Positions 9,330-16,723 of a stretch of DNA of 64,000 nt are shown here, piece by piece; the stretch's first letter is position 1; each line of letters begins with the position of its first letter. The DNA lies in contig NZ_CP035934.2 in the NCBI RefSeq assembly GCF_003024525.3, positions 434,001 to 498,000 of the forward strand, read 5' to 3'. The translations under genes and the position numbers were made by a program. The DNA is from Acinetobacter cumulans. GTDB lineage: Bacteria; Pseudomonadota; Gammaproteobacteria; Pseudomonadales; Moraxellaceae. The notes under the pieces were generated by a model that was given only the letters and a program-made list of their open reading frames with translations, did no database searches and was not told the origin of the DNA.

Positions 9330-9349
9330 GGATAAAATCAATTTTATCC
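9330..9349. terminator. Palindrome between convergent DUF2252 and sodC genes
   Basis: GGATAAAAT, CA, ATTTTATCC is a perfect palindrome lying between two convergent genes. It may act as a weak bidirectional terminator; the absence of a separate T run keeps confidence low. Confidence 0.4.
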
Positions 9350-9389
9350 ACAGTTATTGCCATATCGCTTGATCAATTTATTTGTGTGT

Positions 9390-9956
9390 TTATTGAATCA
9401 CACCACATGCAATTCGATCGCCACCACCGCCCAATGCTTTTGGTGAGTCTGAGTAGTTGTCACCGCCAGCATGAATCATGATGGCACGGCCTTGTACATC
9501 GGCCAGTTTTAAACGTGGCGCAACCAGCGTCACTTGTGCTGTACCGTCAGCTTGTACATTTAGTAATGGTAAGTCACCCAAGTGGCCTGTTAATGGCGTA
9601 CCATGATTGGGTGCTTTATTCGGGTTAAAATGGCTACCTGCAGCTAAAGCAGCGCCCATTTTTCCATCTTTGCTGGCAGGTGCACATGATCCGACTTCAT
9701 GAATATGAAAACCATGTGGGCCAGCAGGTAATTGGCTTAATTGAGTATGAAGCACTAAGCCAGCCTGACTATCTTCCAAGTGAATCGTGCCAATGGTCGC
9801 GCCAATACCCGCAGGTGTTACGGCATTAACGCTAACTTGTTGGCTAGGTGCACCATCTTTTAAAGGCATTGTACTGGCACAGCCCAGCATAAATAATGAA
9901 CCCAATGAGAGGCCAACTAAGGTTTTCGTGGTTTTTTTAAAGTTTAAATGTGGCAT
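9390..9956 (-). CDS. sodC: Cu-Zn superoxide dismutase, lipoprotein-type signal
   Basis: A 188-residue protein. The N-terminus has a signal peptide ending LGSLFMLGCA, a lipobox, so the enzyme is probably anchored in the envelope. The SodC domain shows the copper ligands in GPHGFHIHEVGSC, the bridging and zinc ligands in GSHFNPNKAPNHG, and the second motif near the end, GGGGDRIACGVI, whose cysteine forms the conserved disulfide with the earlier GSC. It converts superoxide to peroxide and oxygen in the periplasm, protecting against external superoxide. It is monocistronic and convergent with the DUF2252 pseudogene. Confidence 0.93.
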   Translation of the reverse strand: MPHLNFKKTTKTLVGLSLGSLFMLGCASTMPLKDGAPSQQVSVNAVTPAGIGATIGTIHLEDSQAGLVLHTQLSQLPAGPHGFHIHEVGSCAPASKDGKMGAALAAGSHFNPNKAPNHGTPLTGHLGDLPLLNVQADGTAQVTLVAPRLKLADVQGRAIMIHAGGDNYSDSPKALGGGGDRIACGVIQ

Positions 9957-10045
9957 GAAAGCATCCTTGGTTTTATAGGGTCATTGCCTATTGAAACAGA
10001 GCTTTGCATGAACTGCCATGTAAATTCGGTTTTGCTCTGTAACAG

Positions 10046-10073
10046 AAAAGGCAAGGGATGAACCTTGCCTTTA
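10046..10073 (-). terminator. Rho-independent terminator of the AI-2E family gene
   Basis: AAAGGCAAGG (10047-10056) pairs with CCTTGCCTTT (10063-10072) around a six-base loop. On the minus strand the stem is followed by T, placing it just downstream of the gene at 10120-11235. Confidence 0.75.
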
Positions 10074-10119
10074 TATTATTGCGATGATGATATCGCCTAA
10101 TTTTGATGCGCCTGACGAT

Positions 10120-11235
10120 TTAGTTTTTTAGATCTGAATCATCATCTAAGTCATGTGCTAGGGTAGTTTTTGGCACTTGTACAGGTTCAATATTGGCTTC
10201 ATGTAGCCATTCACGCCAAATGGCCAACAACACCGCCAAAATCACTGGACCAATAAATAAACCGACCATGCCAAAGCTTGCCAGACCACCTAATACACCA
10301 AACATAATTAATAAGAATGGAATTTGTGTTGCACCCGAAATGACCAAAGGTCGAATCACGTTGTCTGCTGTACTCACAATACACACGCCCCATGCCATGA
10401 CCCCAATTGCTTCAATGGTTTGACCTTGTGAAAACAGCCATAAAGATACCGAGGTATAAGCCACAGGTGGGCCAAATGGAATGAGTGCCAGTATGAAGGT
10501 CACTAAAGTGAGCAACATGGGGTTGGGCACACCTGCAACAAAGTAGCTAATGCCTGCTAAAGTGGCTTGTGCGACCGCTGTCAGACCTACACCATAAACA
10601 ACTGCCCGTGTGGTGTCTGAAATGGTTGCCAAATAATGATGAATACGTGGACCAATCACTTTTTCTAAGGCTTTGCTGGCTTGGTCTAAAATGAGTTGAC
10701 CATCACGGTAAAAGAAAAATAAAGACATGACGGCAAAACACAATTTAAAAATGTTTTTACTGACTTCATTAATTAAGGCTTTACCATAATTTAAATGACC
10801 CTGAACCCAAATTTGCACGGATTGAATAATACTGTTTGGGTCTGTATTTAAATCGTGTAGCGTACGGTTAATTTCTTTACCAATAATTGGCAAGTCACGT
10901 ACAAATTGCGGTACGTTCAAATGCCCTGAAAATACTTGTTTTTGTAATTCATAATATAAATTACGGCCTTCGTGTTGGAGCAAGAAGATTGCAAAAATTA
11001 CAGGTAAGCCAACGACCAATACCACCAGTAAGATCATCAGTGTAGCGCTGAGCGTGGCACGCCCTTTACAAGCATTTAAAATGCGCTGATACAGTGGCCA
11101 TGTCATATAGGCAATAATTGCAGCCCAAACCACAGGCACAATAAAATATTTTAAGACATTAAAGCTTAAAAAGATCAGGACAAAAAACAATCCGAACAAT
11201 AAGAATTTTTGTAAGGTAGGCGCGTATTGTTGCAC
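10120..11235 (-). CDS. AI-2E family transporter (PerM/YdiK-like)
   Basis: A 371-residue membrane protein with about eight helices. The C-terminal half carries the family pattern LIPFGPPVAY and the closing GLFIGPVILAVLLAIWREWL. The family contains TqsA (autoinducer-2 export), PerM and sodium-proton antiporters, so the substrate here is uncertain and the name is a family label. The tail after the last helix is hydrophilic and acidic (HDLDDDSDL). The start at 11235 gives the expected first helix. Ends in a strong terminator; no operon partner. Confidence 0.85.
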   Translation of the reverse strand: MQQYAPTLQKFLLFGLFFVLIFLSFNVLKYFIVPVVWAAIIAYMTWPLYQRILNACKGRATLSATLMILLVVLVVGLPVIFAIFLLQHEGRNLYYELQKQVFSGHLNVPQFVRDLPIIGKEINRTLHDLNTDPNSIIQSVQIWVQGHLNYGKALINEVSKNIFKLCFAVMSLFFFYRDGQLILDQASKALEKVIGPRIHHYLATISDTTRAVVYGVGLTAVAQATLAGISYFVAGVPNPMLLTLVTFILALIPFGPPVAYTSVSLWLFSQGQTIEAIGVMAWGVCIVSTADNVIRPLVISGATQIPFLLIMFGVLGGLASFGMVGLFIGPVILAVLLAIWREWLHEANIEPVQVPKTTLAHDLDDDSDLKN

Positions 11236-11367
11236 TGAGTTCTCAGATGATTAAAGAGGACATGGTCCATATTAACTGAAAAAAACTACTCGAAAATGAG
11301 TATTTACCAATGAAAACCTTTTATTTTCACTTCACTTGATGACGAAAGTACAGTAAAAAGCGAGGGC

Positions 11368-12012
11368 TTAAAACCAGTCGCTTTCATCATCAATAATAGC
11401 ATTCAATATAGGTTGCCATTGGTTTTGAATGCTAATGTAATTTTTTTGGGTTTTATCAAATACACTCAAGCCTTGCATGGCCAATTGACCATAAGCACTA
11501 CGTTCAGAAATCCAAGCAACAGGTTGTTGTTCAATTTTGGCAAAAAAATCTTGAATATCTTTTGCACTGGTTGCATTGGGTTTGACACGGTTGGCGAGCA
11601 GTAAAATTTGAACTTTACCCTTACGAATCCGTTTAATGTCTTGAAGATGCTTTAGAAAACGGCGAGTTGAATCGATGTCAAAAAATGAGGGTTGTAGCGG
11701 GGTAATGATCGTGTGGGCTTCACTAATCAGTTGTTCGGCGTGTTCACCAGAAAGTGCACCAGGGGCATCAATAATCAAATATTCAGTATTTTTGGGTGCA
11801 TCGCCAATGGATTTTTCATGACGCCAATCGAGGCTTTGAATAGAAGCGACTTGTTCGGGGCGTTGCTTTAACCATTGCAAAGCTGATTTTTGATTGTCAG
11901 CATCGGCCAAAGCGACTTTATAGCCTTTTTGTGCCAGTGCAGAAGCTAAACTGATGGCTGTTATGGTTTTCCCGCATCCGCCTTTTTGATTGGCAACTAA
12001 AATTGTTTTCAT
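11368..12012 (-). CDS. ParA family ATPase, orphan
   Basis: A 214-residue MinD/ParA-type ATPase. The deviant Walker A is KGGCGKT (residues 10-16), including the signature lysine Lys10; ADADNQKSA is the switch I region and LIIDAPG is Walker B. It lacks the N-terminal DNA-binding extension of plasmid ParA and has no ParB gene beside it, so it belongs to the short orphan ParA group that positions various cargos. The cargo is unknown. The gene is divergent from the endonuclease-related gene at 12128, and the two may share a promoter region. Confidence 0.85.
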   Translation of the reverse strand: MKTILVANQKGGCGKTITAISLASALAQKGYKVALADADNQKSALQWLKQRPEQVASIQSLDWRHEKSIGDAPKNTEYLIIDAPGALSGEHAEQLISEAHTIITPLQPSFFDIDSTRRFLKHLQDIKRIRKGKVQILLLANRVKPNATSAKDIQDFFAKIEQQPVAWISERSAYGQLAMQGLSVFDKTQKNYISIQNQWQPILNAIIDDESDWF

Positions 12013-12127
12013 GACCCAATAATGATTTTATTCTGCTCGGCCCTAGCATATCATTCTTTTGTGCAATGCATAGGACAGAAAACGAAAGTTGTAGTTGCAG
12101 TTTAAGCCATTGAATTAGGAAGAACAG

Positions 12128-12595
12128 ATGTCGGTTTGGATGGCCATGTTAATTGGGGCATGTATCGGGGCGGTGTTGACTACGCTCATTTTAAGTAACT
12201 CGCGCAATGGACGTATTCGAGCAGAGTATGAAAAGTATATTGCTGAGTTGGAGTTAGAGCATCAGCAGGCCTTAACCCATGCCCAAAAGCGCAGTGTAAA
12301 TACCAGTCGCGCAGTATTAAAGGGAAAAATGGCAGAGCAACTGGCACCCATTATGCCTGAATTTCAGTACCTGCCGAGTGATGCCAAGTTTCTGGGCGAT
12401 CCTGTCGATTATGTAGTCTTTGACGGTTATACCGATTATCGTGATGGCGATGGTCATGCAGATGATATTGAAGTGGTGTTGATCGATATTAAAAGTGGTG
12501 GTGCACGCTTGACCAAAGGTCAGCAAGCAATTGCACAAGCGATCGCTGAGGGACGTGTACGTTTTGAAACCATAAGAATTAATTTTGATGATTAA
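12128..12595 (+). CDS. Holliday-junction-resolvase-related endonuclease-like membrane protein
   Basis: A 155-residue protein with one N-terminal membrane helix (about 4-22), a charged helical stretch, and a C-terminal domain carrying GDPVDYVVFDG and EVVLIDIKSGGARLT. The latter is a D...(D/E)xK pattern of the PD-(D/E)XK nuclease fold, as in the PF10107 family annotated as Holliday junction resolvase-related. The membrane helix argues against a role in ordinary recombination. The start has a GAAGAAC-like site just upstream. Function is inferred from family only. Confidence 0.72.
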   Translation: MSVWMAMLIGACIGAVLTTLILSNSRNGRIRAEYEKYIAELELEHQQALTHAQKRSVNTSRAVLKGKMAEQLAPIMPEFQYLPSDAKFLGDPVDYVVFDGYTDYRDGDGHADDIEVVLIDIKSGGARLTKGQQAIAQAIAEGRVRFETIRINFDD

Positions 12596-12652
12596 TTAGG
12601 ATCTTCTTTTACGCGTTAAGCCATACCTTCGCACTTGCTGGGAGATAAATGC

Positions 12653-13246
12653 ATGAAGCAGTTGTTGATCGCCTTCACTTGTTTAGCATTGCTGATTTGG
12701 ACCTGGCATGCGTATTTTAGAGAAATTCCACATTTGGAACAGCCGGGTGTTCTTAAAAATTTTCAGCTAGAAACACGCGGTGAATTTTCTGGAGATTTTA
12801 CCGTTGAGGGTCAGCGTTTTTATTCGGCACAAAGAAGTGCGCTATTCCGTGCATCGGCATGGGTGGGGGAATATAACGATTTGGCTTATCTGAGCAATGT
12901 GGATGTATTGCTGGTACAGGGAATGTTGGCTAAAGCGAATAATTTGAAAAAGGTCGATTTTAATCAGCACAGTCGGTGCTATGAGTTTCAGCTCAAGCCG
13001 AACTCAGGCTTAACAGCAGATCAGGTCCGTGCAGACAGCCTCAATGTGAGCGCAATTGCTGCTAATGAGCGGATTACCAAACAACTACGACGTTTAAAAC
13101 CGGGTCAGCATGTGAAGTTACAAGGGCAATATGTCAATGTGCAGCAACTGAAAACGGGCAAGCGCTTTGTGACAGGCATGAATATACCGCGACCTAGACC
13201 ACAATGCAGTATCGTCAAAATTACCTATATTCAGCTGTTGTCTTAA
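12653..13246 (+). CDS. Exported or membrane-anchored protein of unknown function
   Basis: A 197-residue protein beginning with a hydrophobic helix (MKQLLIAFTCLALLIWTWHA), so it is membrane-anchored or secreted. The ATG at 12653 was chosen over the upstream TTG at 12635 because GGGAG lies at the right distance. The mature part contains EFSGDFTVEGQRFYS, and later LNVSAIAANERITKQLRRLK with GQHVKLQGQYVNV. These segments weakly match the exported protein at 14200-14760, suggesting a remote paralogue. I know of no function for this family. Confidence 0.7.
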   Translation: MKQLLIAFTCLALLIWTWHAYFREIPHLEQPGVLKNFQLETRGEFSGDFTVEGQRFYSAQRSALFRASAWVGEYNDLAYLSNVDVLLVQGMLAKANNLKKVDFNQHSRCYEFQLKPNSGLTADQVRADSLNVSAIAANERITKQLRRLKPGQHVKLQGQYVNVQQLKTGKRFVTGMNIPRPRPQCSIVKITYIQLLS

Positions 13247-13289
13247 TGCTACATTTGTCTTAACGCTGCATTCAGTTGCAGGTTATTCA

Positions 13290-13913
13290 TCAGCTTTTTA
13301 CCGCCCGTGCCAACAACATGCGACGTCCAATGGATGGAATGCCCTCAGCATCAAAATATTGTAGTTCAGTAATTTCGAGGTCTGCATTTTTTAAAGCTTG
13401 TTCTATATTACGGTTTAAATGACAGCCATCGGCCACGCGTTTTTGTAGCGGGGTGAACAGATTTTGTAGGCGCTGGATGTTGTGATTTTCATTGTGTAAA
13501 ACATGCTCAACCACATGGAAGGTGCCTCCCACTTTGAGTACCCGATACACTTCATCGAGTGCAAGTTCTACATCGGCAATACTGCATAAGGTCCAAGTAC
13601 AAACAATATGGTCTAAGCTACGATCTGCAAAAGGGAGTTTTTCAGCACTGGCCTGTATATGTTGAACCTCAAAAGGCGTTTCATGTATGCGCTGTGCTGC
13701 CAGTTGATAAATTTCAATATTGGGCTCTAGGGCATATACGGTATCTACTGCTTGATAAAATGCAAGATTCAATCCTGTACCAAAACCAATCTCTAAAACT
13801 TCACCTTGAATGGGCAACAGCAGTTCACGGCGCTTATCCATTAAGCTGGGCACTTGCATGACTTGATTGAGTAAGTGCGGAAAGATATGTTGTTGATAAA
13901 ATTTATAAATCAT
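13290..13913 (-). CDS. Class I SAM-dependent methyltransferase
   Basis: A 207-residue protein of the UbiE/Methyltransf_11 type. Motif I is VLEIGFGTGLNL, followed by ALEPNIE (acidic ribose contact), and the central DHIVCTWTLCSI and VLKVGGTFHVVEH. It resembles small methyltransferases of the METTL7/thiol methyltransferase-like group, which begin just before the conserved YKFYQQHIFPHL; that is why the ATG at 13913 is preferred over one at 13985, though the longer form is possible. The substrate is unknown. It is flanked on both sides by genes for similar exported proteins on the opposite strand. Confidence 0.8.
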   Translation of the reverse strand: MIYKFYQQHIFPHLLNQVMQVPSLMDKRRELLLPIQGEVLEIGFGTGLNLAFYQAVDTVYALEPNIEIYQLAAQRIHETPFEVQHIQASAEKLPFADRSLDHIVCTWTLCSIADVELALDEVYRVLKVGGTFHVVEHVLHNENHNIQRLQNLFTPLQKRVADGCHLNRNIEQALKNADLEITELQYFDAEGIPSIGRRMLLARAVKS

Positions 13914-14199
13914 TGTTGCGCTATTATTATAAATGAATGGGAATGTTGCCAAGCTTAGTCGAATATGGCTCAAAAGATAAGACATATACCCGTCAATAGG
14001 GCTGAATTGTTACCAAGTTACTAATGTTTCTGCCGAATTTTTCCTTAATATAAGATTAGAAATAAATGATTAAGCAAGCGTTCAGTTTCAGGTGAGATGC
14101 TGATCATCGGTCTATTTGGGCTTGAACATCCGCTAGATTGTGTTGGTCGAAGGCATCGACTGCAAAGGCCTGAACGAAGCAATGAAAAGAGGTAACCCG

Positions 14200-14760
14200 A
14201 TGATGAAAAAGATTTTACTCAGTACGGTATTGGCTTCAATACTGCTACAAACAGGTGCGCAGGCATCATCGGAATATAATATTGCCAAAGGTTTAGCGCC
14301 GGTTGCTCAAGGGCAGTCTATTTCTACCTTGCAGCCATTTTATGGTGACTTTCGAATTTTAGGTTCAAAAACCTATAGCAATGATGAACAAGCTAAATTT
14401 TCGCCTATCGATTATGCCGTGAGCTGGGGGCTATTTGCCGAGCCAGAAATTGCTCGCCGTATTAGTGTTAATCAATATGATCGCTATTTAAACTGGCGTA
14501 TGGATAAAGTTCCTGTACCTGAAAAGCAGGCGATGATGATGGTGTCAAATATGCACATTATTCCTTCTAGTCCTGCGATTGCCAAAGAAATTAAAAAAGT
14601 TAAACGCGGTGATTTAGTCCGCTTAAAAGGTGATTTGGTCGAAATTAAAGACAAAGACTTAGTTTGGACCTCATCCTTAACCCCAACCGATACAGGGGAT
14701 GGGGCTTGTGAAGTTTTTCGAGTAGATTCAATTCAATGGATTGAACGCGTTAAAAGTTAG
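14200..14760 (+). CDS. Secreted protein of an uncharacterised conserved family
   Basis: A 186-residue protein with a cleavable signal peptide (MMKKILLSTVLASILLQTGA, cleavage near AQA-S). AAGAGG lies seven bases before the ATG at 14200, which fixes the start. The mature domain has YAVSWGLFAEPE, SNMHIIPSSPAI, GDLVRLKGDLVEI and SSLTPTDTGDGACEVFRVD, a pattern I have seen in hypothetical periplasmic proteins of many proteobacteria, without known function. The lipoprotein gene 18 bases downstream is probably co-transcribed. Confidence 0.75.
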   Translation: MMKKILLSTVLASILLQTGAQASSEYNIAKGLAPVAQGQSISTLQPFYGDFRILGSKTYSNDEQAKFSPIDYAVSWGLFAEPEIARRISVNQYDRYLNWRMDKVPVPEKQAMMMVSNMHIIPSSPAIAKEIKKVKRGDLVRLKGDLVEIKDKDLVWTSSLTPTDTGDGACEVFRVDSIQWIERVKS

Positions 14761-14778
14761 ATTTGAGTTGGCATCATC

Positions 14779-15189
14779 ATGAAGTTACAAGCAATGGGTA
14801 TGGCTTTGGTTTTGGCCTTAGGTTTGGGTGGGTGTAGTAGTTTGAGCTCAACGGTCGATGGTAAAAATCATATTTTTACGGGTAAGCAAAGCTGTCCAGC
14901 ACTCTTAGAGATGGATCGTGGCCAAACACTTGAAGTCATATTAGATGAAAACCCAACCCCAGGTTATGTCTGGCGCTTAACGAAAAGCCCTAAGCTATTT
15001 AAAGTTGAAGAACTGTATAAATCGGATCAACCAAAGCAAAGTGATCCGCCTATTGTAGGTGTAGGTGGTCAAAAAACTTATCGTTTTACCGCACAACAAG
15101 CGGGTGAAGAGGTACTGCATATACAGCATGCACGACCGTGGGAAAAAACCTCGATTGACGAATGGCAGTGCCGAGTTAGAATTTCTTAA
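14779..15189 (+). CDS. Protease inhibitor I42 (chagasin-like) lipoprotein
   Basis: A 136-residue protein. The signal peptide ends in the lipobox LGLGGC, so it is lipid-anchored. The mature domain matches the chagasin family of cysteine-protease inhibitors: ENPTPGYVW is the NPTTG-type inhibitory loop, GVGGQKTYRF the second loop, and ARPWE the third RPW loop. Bacterial members are thought to block papain-like proteases. It lies 18 bases after the exported-protein gene and is likely in its operon. Family assignment is good; the target protease is unknown. Confidence 0.8.
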   Translation: MKLQAMGMALVLALGLGGCSSLSSTVDGKNHIFTGKQSCPALLEMDRGQTLEVILDENPTPGYVWRLTKSPKLFKVEELYKSDQPKQSDPPIVGVGGQKTYRFTAQQAGEEVLHIQHARPWEKTSIDEWQCRVRIS

Positions 15190-15301
15190 GCGATTAGAGT
15201 GTACTAACGGTTTTTTACGTACATTTCTACTGATCAAGCCAGCACGAATGCTGGCTTGATTGCTTTAAAGTCGATTGAATATGATTGCTCAGCGCATAGG
15301 C

Positions 15302-15634
15302 TTATTTTGCAGTTAAGGCTTGGCCATCAAATTGAATGCCGTCCCAGCCATTGAGCATAAATTGGCGAATATTTTGGTGATCTGTCGCTTCTGGTGTTGC
15401 CAGTACAGATGCATAATGTTCAGCAAATAAACTTAAAGTTTGCGCTTGATCTAAGCCATTCAGCTGTGCAAAAGAAAATACTTTGGCACTGCCTTGGTTT
15501 TCATTGGCACTGTTGCTTTGCTGGCCATTTTGAAATGCTGTTGGCGTATGAACATAACGTGCTTCAATAAATGCAATCACGTCAGCAAATTTTGCTGTGC
15601 CAGCTTGAAGTTCTGCCAATAATTGTTGCGCCAT
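15302..15634 (-). CDS. HopJ type III effector family protein
   Basis: A 110-residue protein with the family features: an N-terminal FADVIAFIEARYVHTPTAFQNG, a middle AKVFSFAQLNGL, and a C-terminal QNIRQFMLNGWDGIQFDG. The family (PF08888) is named after a Pseudomonas effector candidate, but members are common in free-living bacteria without type III secretion, so an effector role here is unlikely. The actual function is unknown. The gene stands alone, convergent with the I42 inhibitor gene. Confidence 0.85.
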   Translation of the reverse strand: MAQQLLAELQAGTAKFADVIAFIEARYVHTPTAFQNGQQSNSANENQGSAKVFSFAQLNGLDQAQTLSLFAEHYASVLATPEATDHQNIRQFMLNGWDGIQFDGQALTAK

Positions 15635-15801
15635 GAATGAATCATCCGTAAAAAATGTAAATTAAGCTTTGCGAATATAGCAAGATTTTGCATTTAAATT
15701 GAGTGAATTTTGGTGCCGAATAGAAGTCAAAGTTCAGCTATAGTGACAGGCAGAACTTAGAAAAGCAGGCGAGATTGCCTCAAAAATAGATAGGAACATC
15801 C

Positions 15802-16179
15802 ATGAATTGGTTATTGGTCGCCCTTGGGGGGGCAATAGGTGCAAGTCTGCGTTATGGCACAGGACTTTGGTTGTATAAGCCGAGTGGTCTGTTTCCTTGG
15901 AGTACGTGGGCGATTAATTTACTTGGGTGTTTTATCGCAGGTATTTTTTTTGCACTTACGCAGAAATATCCCGTATTGCAACAAGAAACTCGTTTGTTTG
16001 TGATGGTTGGTATTTTAGGCGGGTTCACCACCTTTTCGAGCTTTGGTTTAGAAACCTTTCAATTGCTGAAACAGGCACAAACCAGTATTGCTTTGCTTTA
16101 TGTAGGGTCGAGTGTGGTGTTGGGTGTAGTACTATTGGCTTTGGGTTTTTATCTGTTTCAGTATTTGCTAAAAGTATAA
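15802..16179 (+). CDS. crcB: Fluoride channel CrcB/Fluc
   Basis: A 125-residue protein with four membrane helices, the usual length of a Fluc subunit. It contains GAIGASLRYG in helix 1, the TWAINLLGCF segment with the key Asn in helix 2, and GGFTTFSSFGLE in helix 3, which provides the central sodium site and the phenylalanine box. It forms a dual-topology dimer exporting fluoride from the cytoplasm. TAGGAAC precedes the start. I looked for a fluoride riboswitch upstream and found none. Confidence 0.92.
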   Translation: MNWLLVALGGAIGASLRYGTGLWLYKPSGLFPWSTWAINLLGCFIAGIFFALTQKYPVLQQETRLFVMVGILGGFTTFSSFGLETFQLLKQAQTSIALLYVGSSVVLGVVLLALGFYLFQYLLKV

Positions 16180-16200
16180 ATTGGCTGTGCACAGACAAAA

Positions 16201-16240
16201 AAAGAAGTCTAAGCTGGAGGAGGGGGTCTTAGACTTCTTT
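16201..16240. terminator. Bidirectional terminator between crcB and L31B genes
   Basis: AAAGAAGTCTAAG (16201-16213) and CTTAGACTTCTTT (16228-16240) form a perfect 13-bp stem. A-runs before and T-rich sequence after it suit both converging genes. The 14-base loop is a purine run rich in G (GGAGGAGGGGG), unusual for a terminator. Confidence 0.8.
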
Positions 16241-16282
16241 AATAGTTTTACTTTAAAAGCAAAAGCTTAAAACAATATGAAT

Positions 16283-16537
16283 TTAGTGTGAGCGTTTGAA
16301 ACGCGCAAAACGTTTGTTAAAGCTTGCCACACGGCCTTCATTGCTGGTTTGACGTTGTTCACCCGTATAAAACGGATGTGATGCACTTGAAATATCTAAA
16401 GTGACATAAGGATATGTCTTACCTTCATATTCACGTGTTTGTGTCGTTTGTAGTGTACTGCCAATCACAAAATACACATCAGCATTGGTGTCATGAAAAA
16501 GTACATCTTGGTATTGAGGATGAATATTCGGACGCAT
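16283..16537 (-). CDS. rpmE2: 50S ribosomal protein L31 type B (zinc-independent)
   Basis: An 84-residue protein starting [16 protein letters not shown], the type B L31 (E. coli YkgM). It has no cysteines, so it lacks the CxxC zinc site of ordinary L31, and shows the type B pattern [10 protein letters not shown] and [13 protein letters not shown]. Under zinc starvation such paralogues replace zinc-binding L31 on the ribosome and free zinc. A matching Zur operator lies 37 bases before the start codon (16574-16590), supporting this regulation. Confidence 0.93.
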   Translation of the reverse strand: MRPNIHPQYQDVLFHDTNADVYFVIGSTLQTTQTREYEGKTYPYVTLDISSASHPFYTGEQRQTSNEGRVASFNKRFARFKRSH

Positions 16538-16573
16538 TGTTCTTCTCCTATCGCAGATTTCAAATTTAATGTT

Positions 16574-16590
16574 ATGTTATATTGTAACAT
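16574..16590 (-). promoter_or_regulatory. Zur operator upstream of the L31B gene
   Basis: ATGTTATATTGTAACAT has arms ATGTTA and TAACAT with a five-base spacer, the same layout as the core of the E. coli Zur consensus (ATGTTATANTATAACAT). It lies 37 bases upstream of the zinc-independent L31 gene, a classic Zur target in proteobacteria. Assignment is from motif and context. Confidence 0.75.
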
Positions 16591-16680
16591 TAATATCTGC
16601 AAGCAGATTTACATTTCTTCACCAATGGAACTTTGGACAAGCGAATGTCAGTGCGTCTTGTCATTTCATTACAAGCCATA

Positions 16681-16708
16681 AAAAAAGCCCGATCGAGATC
16701 GAGCTTTT
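16681..16708 (-). terminator. Terminator of the ABC1/UbiB-like kinase gene
   Basis: AAAGCCCGATC, GA, GATCGAGCTTT forms a stem with one mismatch; on the minus strand it is followed by a run of T, directly after the gene ending at 16724. Confidence 0.65.
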
Positions 16709-16723
16709 AAGGCAAATTCAAAC

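Noticed and set aside
15302..15634. Type III secretion effector
   Set aside because: HopJ-family proteins are widespread in bacteria without type III secretion, and no secretion genes or hrp box are nearby.
15720..15801. Possible fluoride riboswitch upstream of crcB
   Set aside because: A small GGCGA...TGCC hairpin is present, but the conserved elements of the crcB motif are absent.
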